From NCBI GenBank assembly GCA_023404715.1, contig JAEYAR010000203.1:1-64000 (forward strand): a stretch of DNA of 64,000 nucleotides, given 5' to 3'. Positions within the stretch are counted from its first letter, which is position 1. Each line of letters opens with the position of its first letter. Under the pieces are notes generated by a model that ran no database searches, was not told the origin of the DNA, and saw nothing but the letters and a program-made list of their open reading frames with translations. This DNA comes from Bacillota bacterium (GTDB lineage: Bacteria > Bacillota > Clostridia > Christensenellales > Aristaeellaceae). Position numbers and translations under genes: made by a program. Positions 25,186-33,621 of the stretch are shown here, piece by piece.

Positions 25186-25249
25186 CCTTTTTGAGTAGTA
25201 ATACTACAAGGGATATGAGAAAGATTGAAAGCATTTCAAAATCACTCAT
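25178..25249 (-). CDS. 23-residue hydrophobic type I toxin candidate
   Basis: ATG 25247-25249 opens a 23-codon frame beginning MSDFEMLSIFLISLVVLLL and ending in KKDK. A short polar N-terminus with an acidic pair, one hydrophobic helix and a Lys-rich tail is the design of TxpA/BsrG-like and putative holin-like toxins of Bacillota. The ribosome-binding site GGGGTGA is locked in a hairpin, and a promoter lies 70 bases upstream. It probably acts on the membrane. It is too short for sequence homology to prove. Confidence 0.55.
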   Translation of the reverse strand: MSDFEMLSIFLISLVVLLLKKDK

Positions 25250-25256
25250 GAGATCA

Positions 25257-25284
25257 CCCCGCTTTCGTACGACGTCTCGCGGGG
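25257..25284 (-). promoter_or_regulatory. hairpin sequestering the toxin ribosome-binding site
   Basis: On the minus strand CCCCGC (25279-25284) pairs with GCGGGG (25257-25262), which contains the Shine-Dalgarno sequence of the toxin, five bases from its ATG. Such locking of the start is characteristic of type I toxin mRNAs. Confidence 0.6.
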
Positions 25285-25320
25285 GATTCCGCTTGCAAGC
25301 ACCTTCCTGCCTACGTTATT

Positions 25321-25349
25321 ATCATATCATGCTGCCTTTGCATTTGCAA
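25321..25349 (-). promoter_or_regulatory. promoter of the toxin mRNA
   Basis: On the minus strand TTGCAA (25344-25349) and TATGAT (25321-25326) are 17 bases apart, giving a leader of about 65 bases before the toxin. Confidence 0.6.
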
Positions 25350-25383
25350 GGCAGATTTTAGTTTATTGCACGATGTCCGGGAC

Positions 25384-25491
25384 GTATGCGGCCTGCAGGT
25401 CGCATACCCTTGGACTCAGCAAGAGCGCGTCCTCACGTCGGGCGTGCCCGCGTATCACACTGGGCTACGGGCGGGCGACCCAAGGTCGCCC
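25384..25491. repeat. inverted repeats including a REP-like hairpin
   Basis: The gap 25350-25587 has no gene. It holds GTATGCG...CGCATAC (25384-25407) and GGGCGACC-caa-GGTCGCCC (25473-25491), the latter followed by CTACTATA. The second resembles short GGGCGACC-type hairpin repeats dispersed in many clostridial genomes. Confidence 0.45.
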
Positions 25492-25587
25492 CTACTATAT
25501 CATGTCATCTAAAACCTCACAAGCGAGAAATAAGATGATATTCGTTTTTCTCTGCCAACGAAATACGCTGGGTCAGTAAGCTTTGGG

Positions 25588-25647
25588 TTGACTTTCCAGG
25601 ATTCCGACATATAATAAAAACATAAAATCGATTTGTTTTTATGTTTT
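25588..25647 (+). promoter_or_regulatory. promoter and TetR-type operator of the MacB-like operon
   Basis: TTGACT (25588-25593) and TATAAT (25610-25615) are 16 bases apart. Directly after, AAAACATAAAA (25617-25627) and TTTTATGTTTT (25637-25647) form a perfect 11-bp inverted repeat covering the start of transcription. The TetR gene at the end of the operon is the likely ligand. Confidence 0.7.
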
Positions 25648-25670
25648 GAACTCCCGATACTGGAAAGGAA

Positions 25671-26378
25671 ATGAGCATGGCTTATATCGCTTTTGAGGAC
25701 GTATGCAAGGAATATCCGACGGCGGGCGAGCCGGTGCGCGCCGCCGATCACGTGAACTTCGAGATCGAGAAGAGCGAGCTGTGCGTGGTGCTGGGGCCCA
25801 GCGGCGCGGGCAAGACCACCGTGCTCAACCTGCTGGGCGGTATGGACAAGGCGACATCCGGCACGATCGACGTTGGGGGCAAGACGGTCACATCGCTCAC
25901 CTCGCGCCAATTGACGGAATACCGCAGGCTCGACGTCGGCTTTGTATTTCAATTCTACAACCTGATGCCCAATCTGACCGCGCTGGAGAACGTCGAGCTC
26001 GCCCAGCAGGTGTGCCCCAACGCGCTCAGCCCGCGCGAGGTGATGGAGCAGGTGGGCCTGCAGGACCGGATGCATAACTTCCCCGCGCAGCTCTCTGGCG
26101 GGGAGCAGCAACGCGTATCCATCGCGCGGGCGCTGTGCAAAAACCCGGCGCTGCTGCTTTGCGACGAGCCCACGGGCGCGCTCGATTCCAAGACGGGCGT
26201 TCAGGTGCTGGCGCTGCTGTCGAAGCTCTCGAAGGACTTTGGCACGACGGTGGTCATCATAACGCACAACGCCATGATCGCGCCGTTGGCCCGCCGCGTC
26301 ATTCGCATGAAAAACGGCACGATCGAATCTGTCGTACTGAACGATCATCCTGCCAGCGTGGAGGAGATCGCATGGTAA
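25671..26378 (+). CDS. ABC transporter ATP-binding protein, MacB/LolD type
   Basis: A 235-residue ATPase with Walker [10 protein letters not shown] (about 41-49), Q-loop [21 protein letters not shown], signature [15 protein letters not shown], Walker [13 protein letters not shown] and the switch His in IITHN. The long ENVELA region is typical of ATPases that drive FtsX/MacB permeases. It overlaps the next gene by 7 bases. It probably powers export or mechanical work on the cell envelope. Confidence 0.93.
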   Translation: MSMAYIAFEDVCKEYPTAGEPVRAADHVNFEIEKSELCVVLGPSGAGKTTVLNLLGGMDKATSGTIDVGGKTVTSLTSRQLTEYRRLDVGFVFQFYNLMPNLTALENVELAQQVCPNALSPREVMEQVGLQDRMHNFPAQLSGGEQQRVSIARALCKNPALLLCDEPTGALDSKTGVQVLALLSKLSKDFGTTVVIITHNAMIAPLARRVIRMKNGTIESVVLNDHPASVEEIAW

Positions 26379-28684
26379 AAAAGAAAAACACCCTGCGTAA
26401 AAAGTTGCTGCGGGATATGACGCGGGCCAAATTGCAGTTTATCTCCATGATGCTGCTGTGCGCGTTGGGCACCTGGGTGTTCAGCGGGCTGGACGCCGCC
26501 TGGCGCATGATCGACCGCACGATCGAGACGTACTACGAAGAACAGAACCTCGCGGATTTCTGGGTACAGCTGCCCGGCGCGGACCGCGAAGCCCTGCGGC
26601 GGGTGGAGCGTCTGCCCGGCGTCAGGCAGGTGCAAATGCGCGTGAACGCGCAGATGGATACCGATCTTGCGAGCGAAGCCACATTGCAGGTGCACGGCTA
26701 CGACGGCGAGGCCGACATTAACGCGCCGCTGCTACAAGACGGGCAGCTGCTCGCCGCGAGCGACAAGCGTGGCATTCTACTGGAAAAGCAGTTCGCAGAG
26801 GCGAACGGCCTTCGCGTCGGCGACCGCTTCCGCCTGAAATTGGACGACTATGAACAGGCCTTTACCGTGCGCGGGCTGATCCTGAGTCCGGAGTACGTGA
26901 TCACCGCCAAGGACGTGTCGCCCGATCCGCTGCACTACGGCTTTGCGATCGTCAACATGGATGCGCTCGCCCCGATTCCCGCGAGCGAATTGATCGTAGA
27001 CCTGGAGGAGGGCGCGGACGTGGACGCGGTTAGGGCGCGCATCGAGAGCCTGTATCCCTATGCGCTCGTCGTGGACCAAAAGACGAACAGCTCTACGCAG
27101 CGCACGCGCAGCGACGTCACGATGTACAGGAAGCTGTCGTACGTCTTCCCGCTGCTCGCCTTTGCCGTCTCCTCGATGATCGTGCTGACGACCATTACGC
27201 GCCTGATCGACAACCAGCGCATGCAGCTGGGCACGCTCAAGGCGTTAGGCTACGGCGGAAACAAGGTGACGCGGCATTATCTCTCCTATGCGGTCTATCC
27301 CTCCATCGTCGGCGCGCTGCTCGGCCTCGCCGTCGGCCGGCTCACGCTGCCGCAGATGCTTTGGGATATGGAGGCCAGCCATTACGTATTCCCCTATCAG
27401 CTGCGCGCGCCCGTATCCCTCGCGGCATGGGGCGTATGCGCCCTCGCCGTCGCGCTCAGCTGCCTGGTCTGCTACACCGCCTATCGCAAGGCGGCCCGGG
27501 AGGTGACCGCGTCCCTGCTGCGGCCCAAGCCGCCCAAGGACGGCAACCGCATCCTGCTCGAGCGCTTTACGGGCCTATGGAGGCGCTTTAACTTCAACAC
27601 CAAGATGGTGGCGCGCAACCTTTTTCGCAACAAGCTGCGCGCGGTCATGCTGCTGATCGGCATTCTGTGCTGTAACATGCTGATCATCACGTCCCTGGGC
27701 CTGGAGGATTCGGTTCGCTACTTTGTAGGCGGATATTATGACGGCACGATTCAATACGACCTGCGCGCCGACCTAACGGACGAGGGTGGCACGGCGGAAT
27801 CGTACCACAAGCGCCTGGACGCGCAGCGTATCGAGGGGATCATGGAAAAGGCCGTAAGCCTGCGCACCGCGCAGGAGGCGCGCACGACGCACCTCACCGT
27901 GCTGGAGCCCGGGCAACAGCTGCTCCATCTGGGCAAGGATCGAACGTACATCGAAATTCCCGCCCAGGGCATAGCCGTGACGGAAAAGCTCTGCCAGGTG
28001 GTAGGGATCGGCCTGGGAGATACGGTAGAAATCTGGCTGCCGGGCGACGACCGCCCGATCCGCCAAGCGGTAACGCAGATCGTCTACTGCAACATCGGCC
28101 AAGGCATTTACATGGATCAGGCGCTGTGGGATACGCTGGGCAAGGGGGCGTTTAGGCCGACCGCGCTGCTGCTCAAGGATCCGACGGACGCGTGCGTGGC
28201 GATGGTGAAGCAGATGGATGAGCTGGACGCCGTCAAGGACCCGATCGTGCAGCACGAGCAAAACCTCGGGATCCTCGAGAGCCTGACGGGCATCTTCAAC
28301 CTGATGTCCGGCGCGGCCCTGGGCCTCGCCTTCGTCATCCTATACAACATGGGCATCCTCAATTTTATGGAGAGGAGCCGCGAGTACGCGACGCTCAAGG
28401 TGCTCGGATACCATCAAAAGGAGATCAAACGGTTGATGGTGCGCGAAAACAACTGGATTACGACGTTGGGCGTGCTGCTGGGCATCGGACCGGGCATCTG
28501 GCTTACAGGCGTAGTCATGCGTTCCGTCGAATCCGACGAGATGGTCTACGGCTCGCATGTGGCGCTGCAATCCATCCTCATCGCGTGCGTTGTCACGTTT
28601 GCGTTCTCCCGGTTCGTCCAATGGATTTTGACCCGAAACGTAAGGAAGATCGACATGGTCACCTCGCTCAAGAGCGTGGAATAA
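26372..28684 (+). CDS. FtsX/MacB-type ABC permease
   Basis: A 770-residue permease. It has an N-terminal helix (about 22-42), a large extracytoplasmic domain (about 45-260), three helices (about 265-370), a second helix and extracytoplasmic domain (about 430-640), then three final helices with NFMERSREYATLKVLGYHQKEIKRL as the FtsX-type coupling region (split here by the helix start). This doubled FtsX layout occurs in Gram-positive peptide or envelope-stress exporters. The start is the ATG at 26372 behind GAGGAG, overlapping the ATPase stop. Confidence 0.9.
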   Translation: MVKKKNTLRKKLLRDMTRAKLQFISMMLLCALGTWVFSGLDAAWRMIDRTIETYYEEQNLADFWVQLPGADREALRRVERLPGVRQVQMRVNAQMDTDLASEATLQVHGYDGEADINAPLLQDGQLLAASDKRGILLEKQFAEANGLRVGDRFRLKLDDYEQAFTVRGLILSPEYVITAKDVSPDPLHYGFAIVNMDALAPIPASELIVDLEEGADVDAVRARIESLYPYALVVDQKTNSSTQRTRSDVTMYRKLSYVFPLLAFAVSSMIVLTTITRLIDNQRMQLGTLKALGYGGNKVTRHYLSYAVYPSIVGALLGLAVGRLTLPQMLWDMEASHYVFPYQLRAPVSLAAWGVCALAVALSCLVCYTAYRKAAREVTASLLRPKPPKDGNRILLERFTGLWRRFNFNTKMVARNLFRNKLRAVMLLIGILCCNMLIITSLGLEDSVRYFVGGYYDGTIQYDLRADLTDEGGTAESYHKRLDAQRIEGIMEKAVSLRTAQEARTTHLTVLEPGQQLLHLGKDRTYIEIPAQGIAVTEKLCQVVGIGLGDTVEIWLPGDDRPIRQAVTQIVYCNIGQGIYMDQALWDTLGKGAFRPTALLLKDPTDACVAMVKQMDELDAVKDPIVQHEQNLGILESLTGIFNLMSGAALGLAFVILYNMGILNFMERSREYATLKVLGYHQKEIKRLMVRENNWITTLGVLLGIGPGIWLTGVVMRSVESDEMVYGSHVALQSILIACVVTFAFSRFVQWILTRNVRKIDMVTSLKSVE

Positions 28685-28734
28685 GCGCGGATAAAGCCCT
28701 ATGCAACCGCTCAACCAAGAAAGGAATGTTTGTT

Positions 28735-29799
28735 ATGCGGAAAGTTACATGCCTGCTGCTCACCCTGCTGATGGCCCTGACGGGAAGCTTTGCCCTCGCG
28801 GATACCGATCTGAGCGCTATGAATACGGCGACCGGCGAGGTGGAGGCGGTGCGTACCGTCGATCTCGTCGCGCCCTTTTCGGGTACGCTCAAACCCTTCG
28901 ATGTGGAGCGCGGCGACCGCCTGAAGGCGGGCGAAACGCTCTTCGAGCTGGATACGACCCGGATATACGCCCCCTGCGACGGCAAGCTGGGCGCGCTGTT
29001 CGCAGCGGCCGGGGACGACGCAGACGCGCTCACCCGCCGCTACGGCGGCCTGGCGGCGATCGAACCGTCTGAAAATCTGATCCTGCAGGCGACGACGTCC
29101 GGCGCTTACGATCAGGCGGAGAACAAGTTGCTGCACGTTGGCGAGAAGCTCTACTTCAAAAATACATCCGGCAAGAAGACGACCGGCACGGGGCGTGTGA
29201 CCGCCGTGACGCAGGACGGCTATCAGGTAGAGATCCTCACCGGCTCGCCGGAGGTGAAGGAGAGCGTGAACCTCTATCGCGACGCGTTCTATACGAGAGA
29301 GAGCTGCGTAGGCAAGGGAACCTGCACGCCGGCGGATGCGGTTAGCGTGCTCGGCACAGGCCGCGTGCTCAAGGTGCACGCCGCGCAGGGCCAGAGCGTG
29401 AGAGCGGGCGACCTGCTCTTTGAGACGGTGGGCGCGGACGCGGATCCCGATGAACTGAGCGCGCAGGTCTACGCGCCCTCCGCGGGCGTGATGGGCGCCA
29501 TCGCCGTACAAGACGGGCAGCAGGTGTATAAGGGGCAGCTCCTTTGCACGATCCACGACGAGAGCGCCTTGCAGATTACTGCGGATGTGGACGAGATGGA
29601 CCTGGGCGCGCTTACGGTGGGGGACAGCCTGCCCGTCGTATTCGACCGCTTCCCCGATATGGTGTATCAGGGAACGGTGACATCGATCTCCGCGATGGGC
29701 ACGGTCAAGCAGAACGCCAGCTACTACACGGTAAAGCTCGCCGTCGGCGGCGCTAACCTGCTGCTGGGTATGAGCGCGACGGTTTACCTTTCCAAATAA
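28735..29799 (+). CDS. membrane-fusion (HlyD/RND-type) periplasmic-adaptor-like protein
   Basis: A 354-residue protein with a signal peptide (cleavage probably after ALA near residue 22). Two biotinyl-lipoyl-like halves are visible: VDLVAPFSGTLKPFDVERGDRLKAGETLFELD (residues 35-66 in part) and a second PSAGVMGAIAVQDGQQVYKGQLL. A beta-barrel region ITADVDEMDLGALTVGDSLPV follows. It should link the ATPase/permease pair to its substrate outside the membrane. The start is the ATG at 28735, nine bases after AAAGGA. Confidence 0.85.
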   Translation: MRKVTCLLLTLLMALTGSFALADTDLSAMNTATGEVEAVRTVDLVAPFSGTLKPFDVERGDRLKAGETLFELDTTRIYAPCDGKLGALFAAAGDDADALTRRYGGLAAIEPSENLILQATTSGAYDQAENKLLHVGEKLYFKNTSGKKTTGTGRVTAVTQDGYQVEILTGSPEVKESVNLYRDAFYTRESCVGKGTCTPADAVSVLGTGRVLKVHAAQGQSVRAGDLLFETVGADADPDELSAQVYAPSAGVMGAIAVQDGQQVYKGQLLCTIHDESALQITADVDEMDLGALTVGDSLPVVFDRFPDMVYQGTVTSISAMGTVKQNASYYTVKLAVGGANLLLGMSATVYLSK

Positions 29800-29833
29800 T
29801 GAAGAGAACTATCCCGCAAGGGGGGAATGAGCC

Positions 29834-30421
29834 ATGGCGACGGCGTTCAATGCGCAGGAGCGTGAAACCATCACAGGGCTGATCAAGGATGCCGCCCGGC
29901 GCTGTGCGGGGACGATCGGCATGAAAAGGACGACGCTAGAGCAACTGACGCACGAGGCGGGCATCTCCAAGAGCGCGTTTTACCGGTTTTACGAGAGCAA
30001 GGAGCACCTGTTTCTGGATATCTTCGAGGAGTGGCATACGGAGGTTTACGGCAGCGCGGAGGACGTGATCAGAAACCGGACGGATCTACCCATCAAAGCA
30101 CGGATATCAATGGCCGTTCTTACGGCATGCCGCGTGATGGGAGAGGGACAAACGATGGCGCTATTCGCAGAGGATTTGCCGGCCATGCTGAGGCGGCTGC
30201 CGCCGGAGTGCATCGCCCAGCACTACCACAGCGACGACCAGCACATCGAGCGGTTGATCGCGCTCTCGGGCGCGCGCCTGAAAGTTCCCAAGGAGACGGC
30301 CAGCGCAATCCTGCGCATCCTCTTCATGAGCCTCTTTCAGCGCGCCGATATCGGCGACAACTATGAGGAGGCGCTGGAGGTGCTCGTGCAATGCACCTGC
30401 GAACAGATCATTGAGGCATAG
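29834..30421 (+). CDS. TetR family regulator
   Basis: A 195-residue regulator. The N-terminal helix-turn-helix reads TTLEQLTHEAGISKSAFYRFYESKEHLFLDIFE (about 37-69), classic TetR. The C-terminal ligand domain is all-helical and unassigned. It is the last gene of the MacB-like operon, behind GGGGGG, so it probably represses the operon from the inverted repeat at 25617-25647. Confidence 0.92.
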   Translation: MATAFNAQERETITGLIKDAARRCAGTIGMKRTTLEQLTHEAGISKSAFYRFYESKEHLFLDIFEEWHTEVYGSAEDVIRNRTDLPIKARISMAVLTACRVMGEGQTMALFAEDLPAMLRRLPPECIAQHYHSDDQHIERLIALSGARLKVPKETASAILRILFMSLFQRADIGDNYEEALEVLVQCTCEQIIEA

Positions 30422-30435
30422 GCATGAAGAAAACA

Positions 30436-30477
30436 CCCCCGCACGGCGTCCATGGGCATTCGGACGGCGTGCGGGGG
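30436..30477 (+). terminator. strong terminator after tetR
   Basis: CCCCCGCACG-gc-GTCC pairs with GGAC-gg-CGTGCGGGGG around a 9-base loop, followed by GTCCTTTAA. The stem is exceptionally GC-rich. Confidence 0.85.
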
Positions 30478-30494
30478 GTCCTTTAACGTTTGTT

Positions 30495-31121
30495 CTATCG
30501 CTTAAACATATATGGGGTATACTGTGTCAATCGACGAATAAGTTTTCTTCGTTGACGCCCCTGAGGCTGCTTTGTATAAAATTCCATAACCCATTTGCGA
30601 AATAGAGTATCTTTTCTAAATGAATAACCATTAAGGGTTTTATACCCACAATCAAGAATTGATTGTTCTAATCTTGAGATACAGAATAGAAATAATGTTT
30701 GATAACCTATGGAGATCATCAAATAGATGATCCGAATCTGTTCCAATGCAGACCCCTTGCCCAAAAACGCAGAACGATCCCTCATATCGCACCAGTTAAG
30801 AAAAGAATACAATTGACCCTGCAATTTCTTTTGATATGCAGGATTATTTGGCCCTGCATGGTGTAACAGTAAAGATTCATTTGATGATTGAGGATTGGTT
30901 ATTTGATCACGGCATAGCATGCACGCCAGTAGTTCATATCGTCTTTCCTTCAAAAGCTTTTGTTTTATTCGCAGATGATCATCTGAATCACAGGGAAGGA
31001 TGCCCATAATTTTCAGTACAGTATTGTGGTTTTTGGCACACCATAAGGTGGGCTCGAGAATTTGCAGAAACAACGAAGGATCAATCTTCCATTTTCCAAC
31101 TTCTAAAGATAAACTAGACAT
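30495..31121 (-). CDS. unrecognised protein, full-length paralogue of the 24.4-kb gene
   Basis: A 208-residue soluble protein of no known family, visibly AT-richer than its flanks. Residues 19-148 align with the truncated copy at 24400-24966. Conserved strings are ILEPTLW (21-27), KIMGILP (37-43), ERRYELLACML (59-69) and GQLYSFLNWCDMRDRSA (102-118). The C-terminal 60 residues are basic (RQRRKLIRRL). It starts behind AAGGAG. The promoter TTGACT-16-TATCAT lies between two palindromic operators shared with the divergent XRE gene. Confidence 0.7.
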   Translation of the reverse strand: MSSLSLEVGKWKIDPSLFLQILEPTLWCAKNHNTVLKIMGILPCDSDDHLRIKQKLLKERRYELLACMLCRDQITNPQSSNESLLLHHAGPNNPAYQKKLQGQLYSFLNWCDMRDRSAFLGKGSALEQIRIIYLMISIGYQTLFLFCISRLEQSILDCGYKTLNGYSFRKDTLFRKWVMEFYTKQPQGRQRRKLIRRLTQYTPYMFKR

Positions 31122-31142
31122 CCTTTTATGCAGCTCCTTTTT

Positions 31143-31205
31143 AACGGAATTCCGTTTACTGCTTCATGATATCAAAAAATAATCAAAAGTCAACGGAATA
31201 CCGTT
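31143..31205. promoter_or_regulatory. two palindromic operators between the unknown gene and the XRE regulator
   Basis: AACGGAATTCCGTT (31143-31156) and AACGGAATACCGTT (31192-31205) are near-identical palindromes, centres 49 bp apart. They flank the minus-strand promoter (TTGACT...TATCAT). The small XRE protein encoded on the right is the obvious candidate ligand. Confidence 0.75.
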
Positions 31206-31268
31206 AAACAAAAAGAAAAAATGCTGTTATCCTTTCTGTGTATAGAAAAAGAAAGGATGGTAGTATTT

Positions 31269-31511
31269 ATGAATATCACACAAGCTGTGGTCGCGAGAAT
31301 TGATGAATTATGTGCAAAAAGAACATATACAGTGAATGGAATAAGCACTATATCAGGAATGACACAATCTACAGTAAACGATATTATGAAAGGAACGACG
31401 CAAAATCCAGGTATTGTCACGCTGCACAAACTATGTGTGGGTCTAGATATCTCTGTACGAGATTTTTTTGATTCGCCTTTATTTGTCGATCTAGAGCCGC
31501 CTGTAAAGTAA
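31269..31511 (+). CDS. small XRE-type helix-turn-helix regulator
   Basis: An 80-residue protein. The helix-turn-helix is TVNGISTISGMTQSTVNDIMKG (in two parts, residues 21-42), followed by VTLHKLCVGLDISVRDFFDS, the normal end of an XRE/Cro domain. No other domain is present. The start is the ATG at 31269. It is transcribed divergently from the unknown gene, with the operators between them, so auto- and cross-regulation is likely. Confidence 0.88.
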   Translation: MNITQAVVARIDELCAKRTYTVNGISTISGMTQSTVNDIMKGTTQNPGIVTLHKLCVGLDISVRDFFDSPLFVDLEPPVK

Positions 31512-31540
31512 ACAGCAGCGACATGACGTTAAAAGATAAT

Positions 31541-31586
31541 CCCGTGCTGTGTCTATAATTGCTCAGAACACCGCACGGGATTTAGT
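31541..31586 (+). terminator. terminator of the XRE gene
   Basis: CCCGTGC (31541-31547) pairs with GCACGGG (31573-31579), followed by ATTTAGTT. The loop is long (25 bases). Confidence 0.6.
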
Positions 31587-31604
31587 TAACGAATAAAGGT
31601 CTTT

Positions 31605-32303
31605 TCATTTCACCGCGCGAATCATCGGGGTATGGTCGTCCCCCGGCAGATAACCTATCAGCTCTACGCGCGTAAAGCCCGCCTCGCGCATCGCCTGTAT
31701 CTCATGCTCCGGCGTCAGCGGCGTATCGAAGTGGACGAAGGCGTCCGGGGCAATCCCGTCACGCGCGCGCCTGCGGGCGGACTCGGCGAAGACCAGATCC
31801 TCGATCGCCTGGGTGCGGGCAACGTAATCGCATTCCAGATAGATGCCGCCCGGCTTTAGGCAGCGGCGCAGCTTGGCGAAGAGCTGCGTCTTTTTTGCTT
31901 GCGTAAAGTGGTGCAGCGTCTCAAACGAGACCGCCGCGTCAAAGCAATCTTCGCCCAGCGGATGTGCAAAGTAGTCCGCCCGCACGAGGCGCAGTCGCTT
32001 ATCCCCGTGCTTGCGCTGAAGCTGCGAAAGCATTTCCTCTGACAAATCGATGCCGGTCACTTGAAGGCTTGGAAAGCGGGCAAAGATGCAGTCCAGCTCC
32101 AGGCCCGTGCCACAGCCGATGTCTAGCAGCGTTTGAATCCCCTCGGGCAACAGGTTGGCCATCCAGGAATAGTGCGCCTTCCAGGTGGACATATGGTCTT
32201 CATATTCTTCGATGCGCGCGTCGAAGAAGGTGTCCATGGCCTCCAGCGGCACGTCCTTCGTTTCGTCCAGCCACGCTTTGAGCGCCAGTTCATCCTGCTC
32301 CAT
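31605..32303 (-). CDS. class I SAM-dependent methyltransferase
   Basis: A 232-residue methyltransferase. Motif I is LLDIGCGTGLELD (about 59-71), motif II is VTGIDLSEEML, and VRADYF and AAVSFETLHHF follow. The N-terminal WLDETKDVPLEAMDTFFDARIEEYEDHM is typical of an unassigned small-molecule family. The start is taken as ATG 32301-32303, eight bases after GGGAGG; an ATG six bases upstream is too close. The substrate is unknown. Confidence 0.82.
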   Translation of the reverse strand: MEQDELALKAWLDETKDVPLEAMDTFFDARIEEYEDHMSTWKAHYSWMANLLPEGIQTLLDIGCGTGLELDCIFARFPSLQVTGIDLSEEMLSQLQRKHGDKRLRLVRADYFAHPLGEDCFDAAVSFETLHHFTQAKKTQLFAKLRRCLKPGGIYLECDYVARTQAIEDLVFAESARRRARDGIAPDAFVHFDTPLTPEHEIQAMREAGFTRVELIGYLPGDDHTPMIRAVK

Positions 32304-32402
32304 CGGCATTCCCTCCCGTTTAATCGCTAAGGGATATTGTAAGCCCCGGACGATTTGCTTGTCTACCTCTCGTTTGATTCTGAATGAAATTTGAGGCGGC
32401 AT

Positions 32403-32762
32403 TCAGACGCCTGCCTCGTTTTCCTGAACCCGCATGCGCACTACGCGACGGATGAGGTCGTATGGGAGGGGTTTGCCGTAAGGCAGCTGAACGCCGCCCT
32501 TGGTCGTCTTATATTCCGGCGCTTCTTTGCGAAACATCTCCACGCCGCTGGGCGCGGGATACAGACCGATATGCCGCTTGGCGATGGCGAAGTGGATGAG
32601 GTTGCCGTGGTACGCAAACGTCGGCATGCCCCAACTGATCTTTTCCGTCGCCATCGGAGCTTCTTCCAGAATGACGCGCCGCAGCGTCTGAAGCGTCTCC
32701 TGGATTTCCTGCGGGCACGACGCGATGTATTCGTCGATGGTCGTGATCTTGGGCTCTGCCAT
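32403..32762 (-). CDS. DUF1801 protein
   Basis: A 119-residue protein with the DUF1801 pattern: TIDEYIASCPQEIQETLQTLR, EKISWGMPTF, NLIHFAIAKRHIGLYP and a GVQLPYGKPLP end. Some relatives are frataxin-like iron chaperones (YdhG), but the biochemical role here is uncertain. The start is the ATG at 32760-32762 behind AGGAGG. Confidence 0.85.
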   Translation of the reverse strand: MAEPKITTIDEYIASCPQEIQETLQTLRRVILEEAPMATEKISWGMPTFAYHGNLIHFAIAKRHIGLYPAPSGVEMFRKEAPEYKTTKGGVQLPYGKPLPYDLIRRVVRMRVQENEAGV

Positions 32763-32908
32763 ATGGGTACCTCCTATGCATTTTGTGTGCTTTTCATTAT
32801 AGCAGCCTCCTGATGGAATAACAACCAGGGCTGAGCGTAAAATGCGCATTGCTAAAGCGCGCAAATAAAGATAAAATAATGAAAAACGGATAAGAAAGAG
32901 TGAGATTA

Positions 32909-33610
32909 TTGGCCTTACATATTGCCATCTGCGACGACGAGTCGCAGGATCAGGCGTATTTGCAAAAAATTGTCGCTCTATGGGTAGAAAAAAAGAAAAT
33001 AATGGCCCATATAACGACATACAACAGCGCCGAATCATTTTTATTCTCCTTGGGCGAAGACGACGCCGTTGATATCCTGCTGCTGGATATCCAGATGGGG
33101 CGTATGGACGGCGTCTCGCTCGCTAAAAGGATAAGGCAGACAAACGAGCGTATGCAGATTGTCTTCATTACCGGCTACCCCGACTTTGCGCTCGAGAGTT
33201 ACGAGGTATCCGCTTTGTACTACCTGATGAAGCCGGTTAATCTCGAAAAGCTATATCAAGTGCTCGATAAGGCCGTCTTGCGCTTGGCGGAGAAACCGCG
33301 AACGATCCTTTTAAGCGAGGAGGGCGGGACGACAGCGGTGAGCGCCGACGAGATTTGGTATGCGGAGGCCTTCTCCCATGATATCGCGCTTTACATGACA
33401 CGAAAAACGCTGCACCTGCGCATCCCGCTTAACACGCTTGAATCTCTTCTCGGCGAGGGCTTCTTTCGCTGCCATCGGTCCTATATCGTGAATATGAAAC
33501 ACGTGCGGCGTATTACGAAAAAGGCAGTGATTTTAGAGGATGCGCGCGAGCTTCCGCTTTCCCGTTCGCTCTACGATGAAGCGAATCGCGTCTTTATCCA
33601 AATCCGTTAG
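32909..33610 (+). CDS. LytTR-type response regulator
   Basis: A 233-residue AgrA/LytR-like regulator. The receiver domain starts HIAICDDES, with phospho-acceptor Asp in LLLDIQMGRMDG (about residue 56) and a conserved YLMKPV (Lys about 107). The LytTR DNA-binding domain follows (about 125-233) with IWYAEAFSHDIALYM and FFRCHRSYIVNMKHV. The start is taken as TTG 32909; a GTG at 32900 is also in frame. Both have weak ribosome-binding sites. It lies 11 bases before the histidine kinase. Confidence 0.88.
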   Translation: MALHIAICDDESQDQAYLQKIVALWVEKKKIMAHITTYNSAESFLFSLGEDDAVDILLLDIQMGRMDGVSLAKRIRQTNERMQIVFITGYPDFALESYEVSALYYLMKPVNLEKLYQVLDKAVLRLAEKPRTILLSEEGGTTAVSADEIWYAEAFSHDIALYMTRKTLHLRIPLNTLESLLGEGFFRCHRSYIVNMKHVRRITKKAVILEDARELPLSRSLYDEANRVFIQIR

Positions 33611-33621
33611 GAGGCTTTAAA

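Noticed and set aside
32763..32908. precursor-peptide gene for the LytTR/GHKL system
   Set aside because: No short frame with a ribosome-binding site and double-Gly or AgrD-like features was found here or in 34357-34438.
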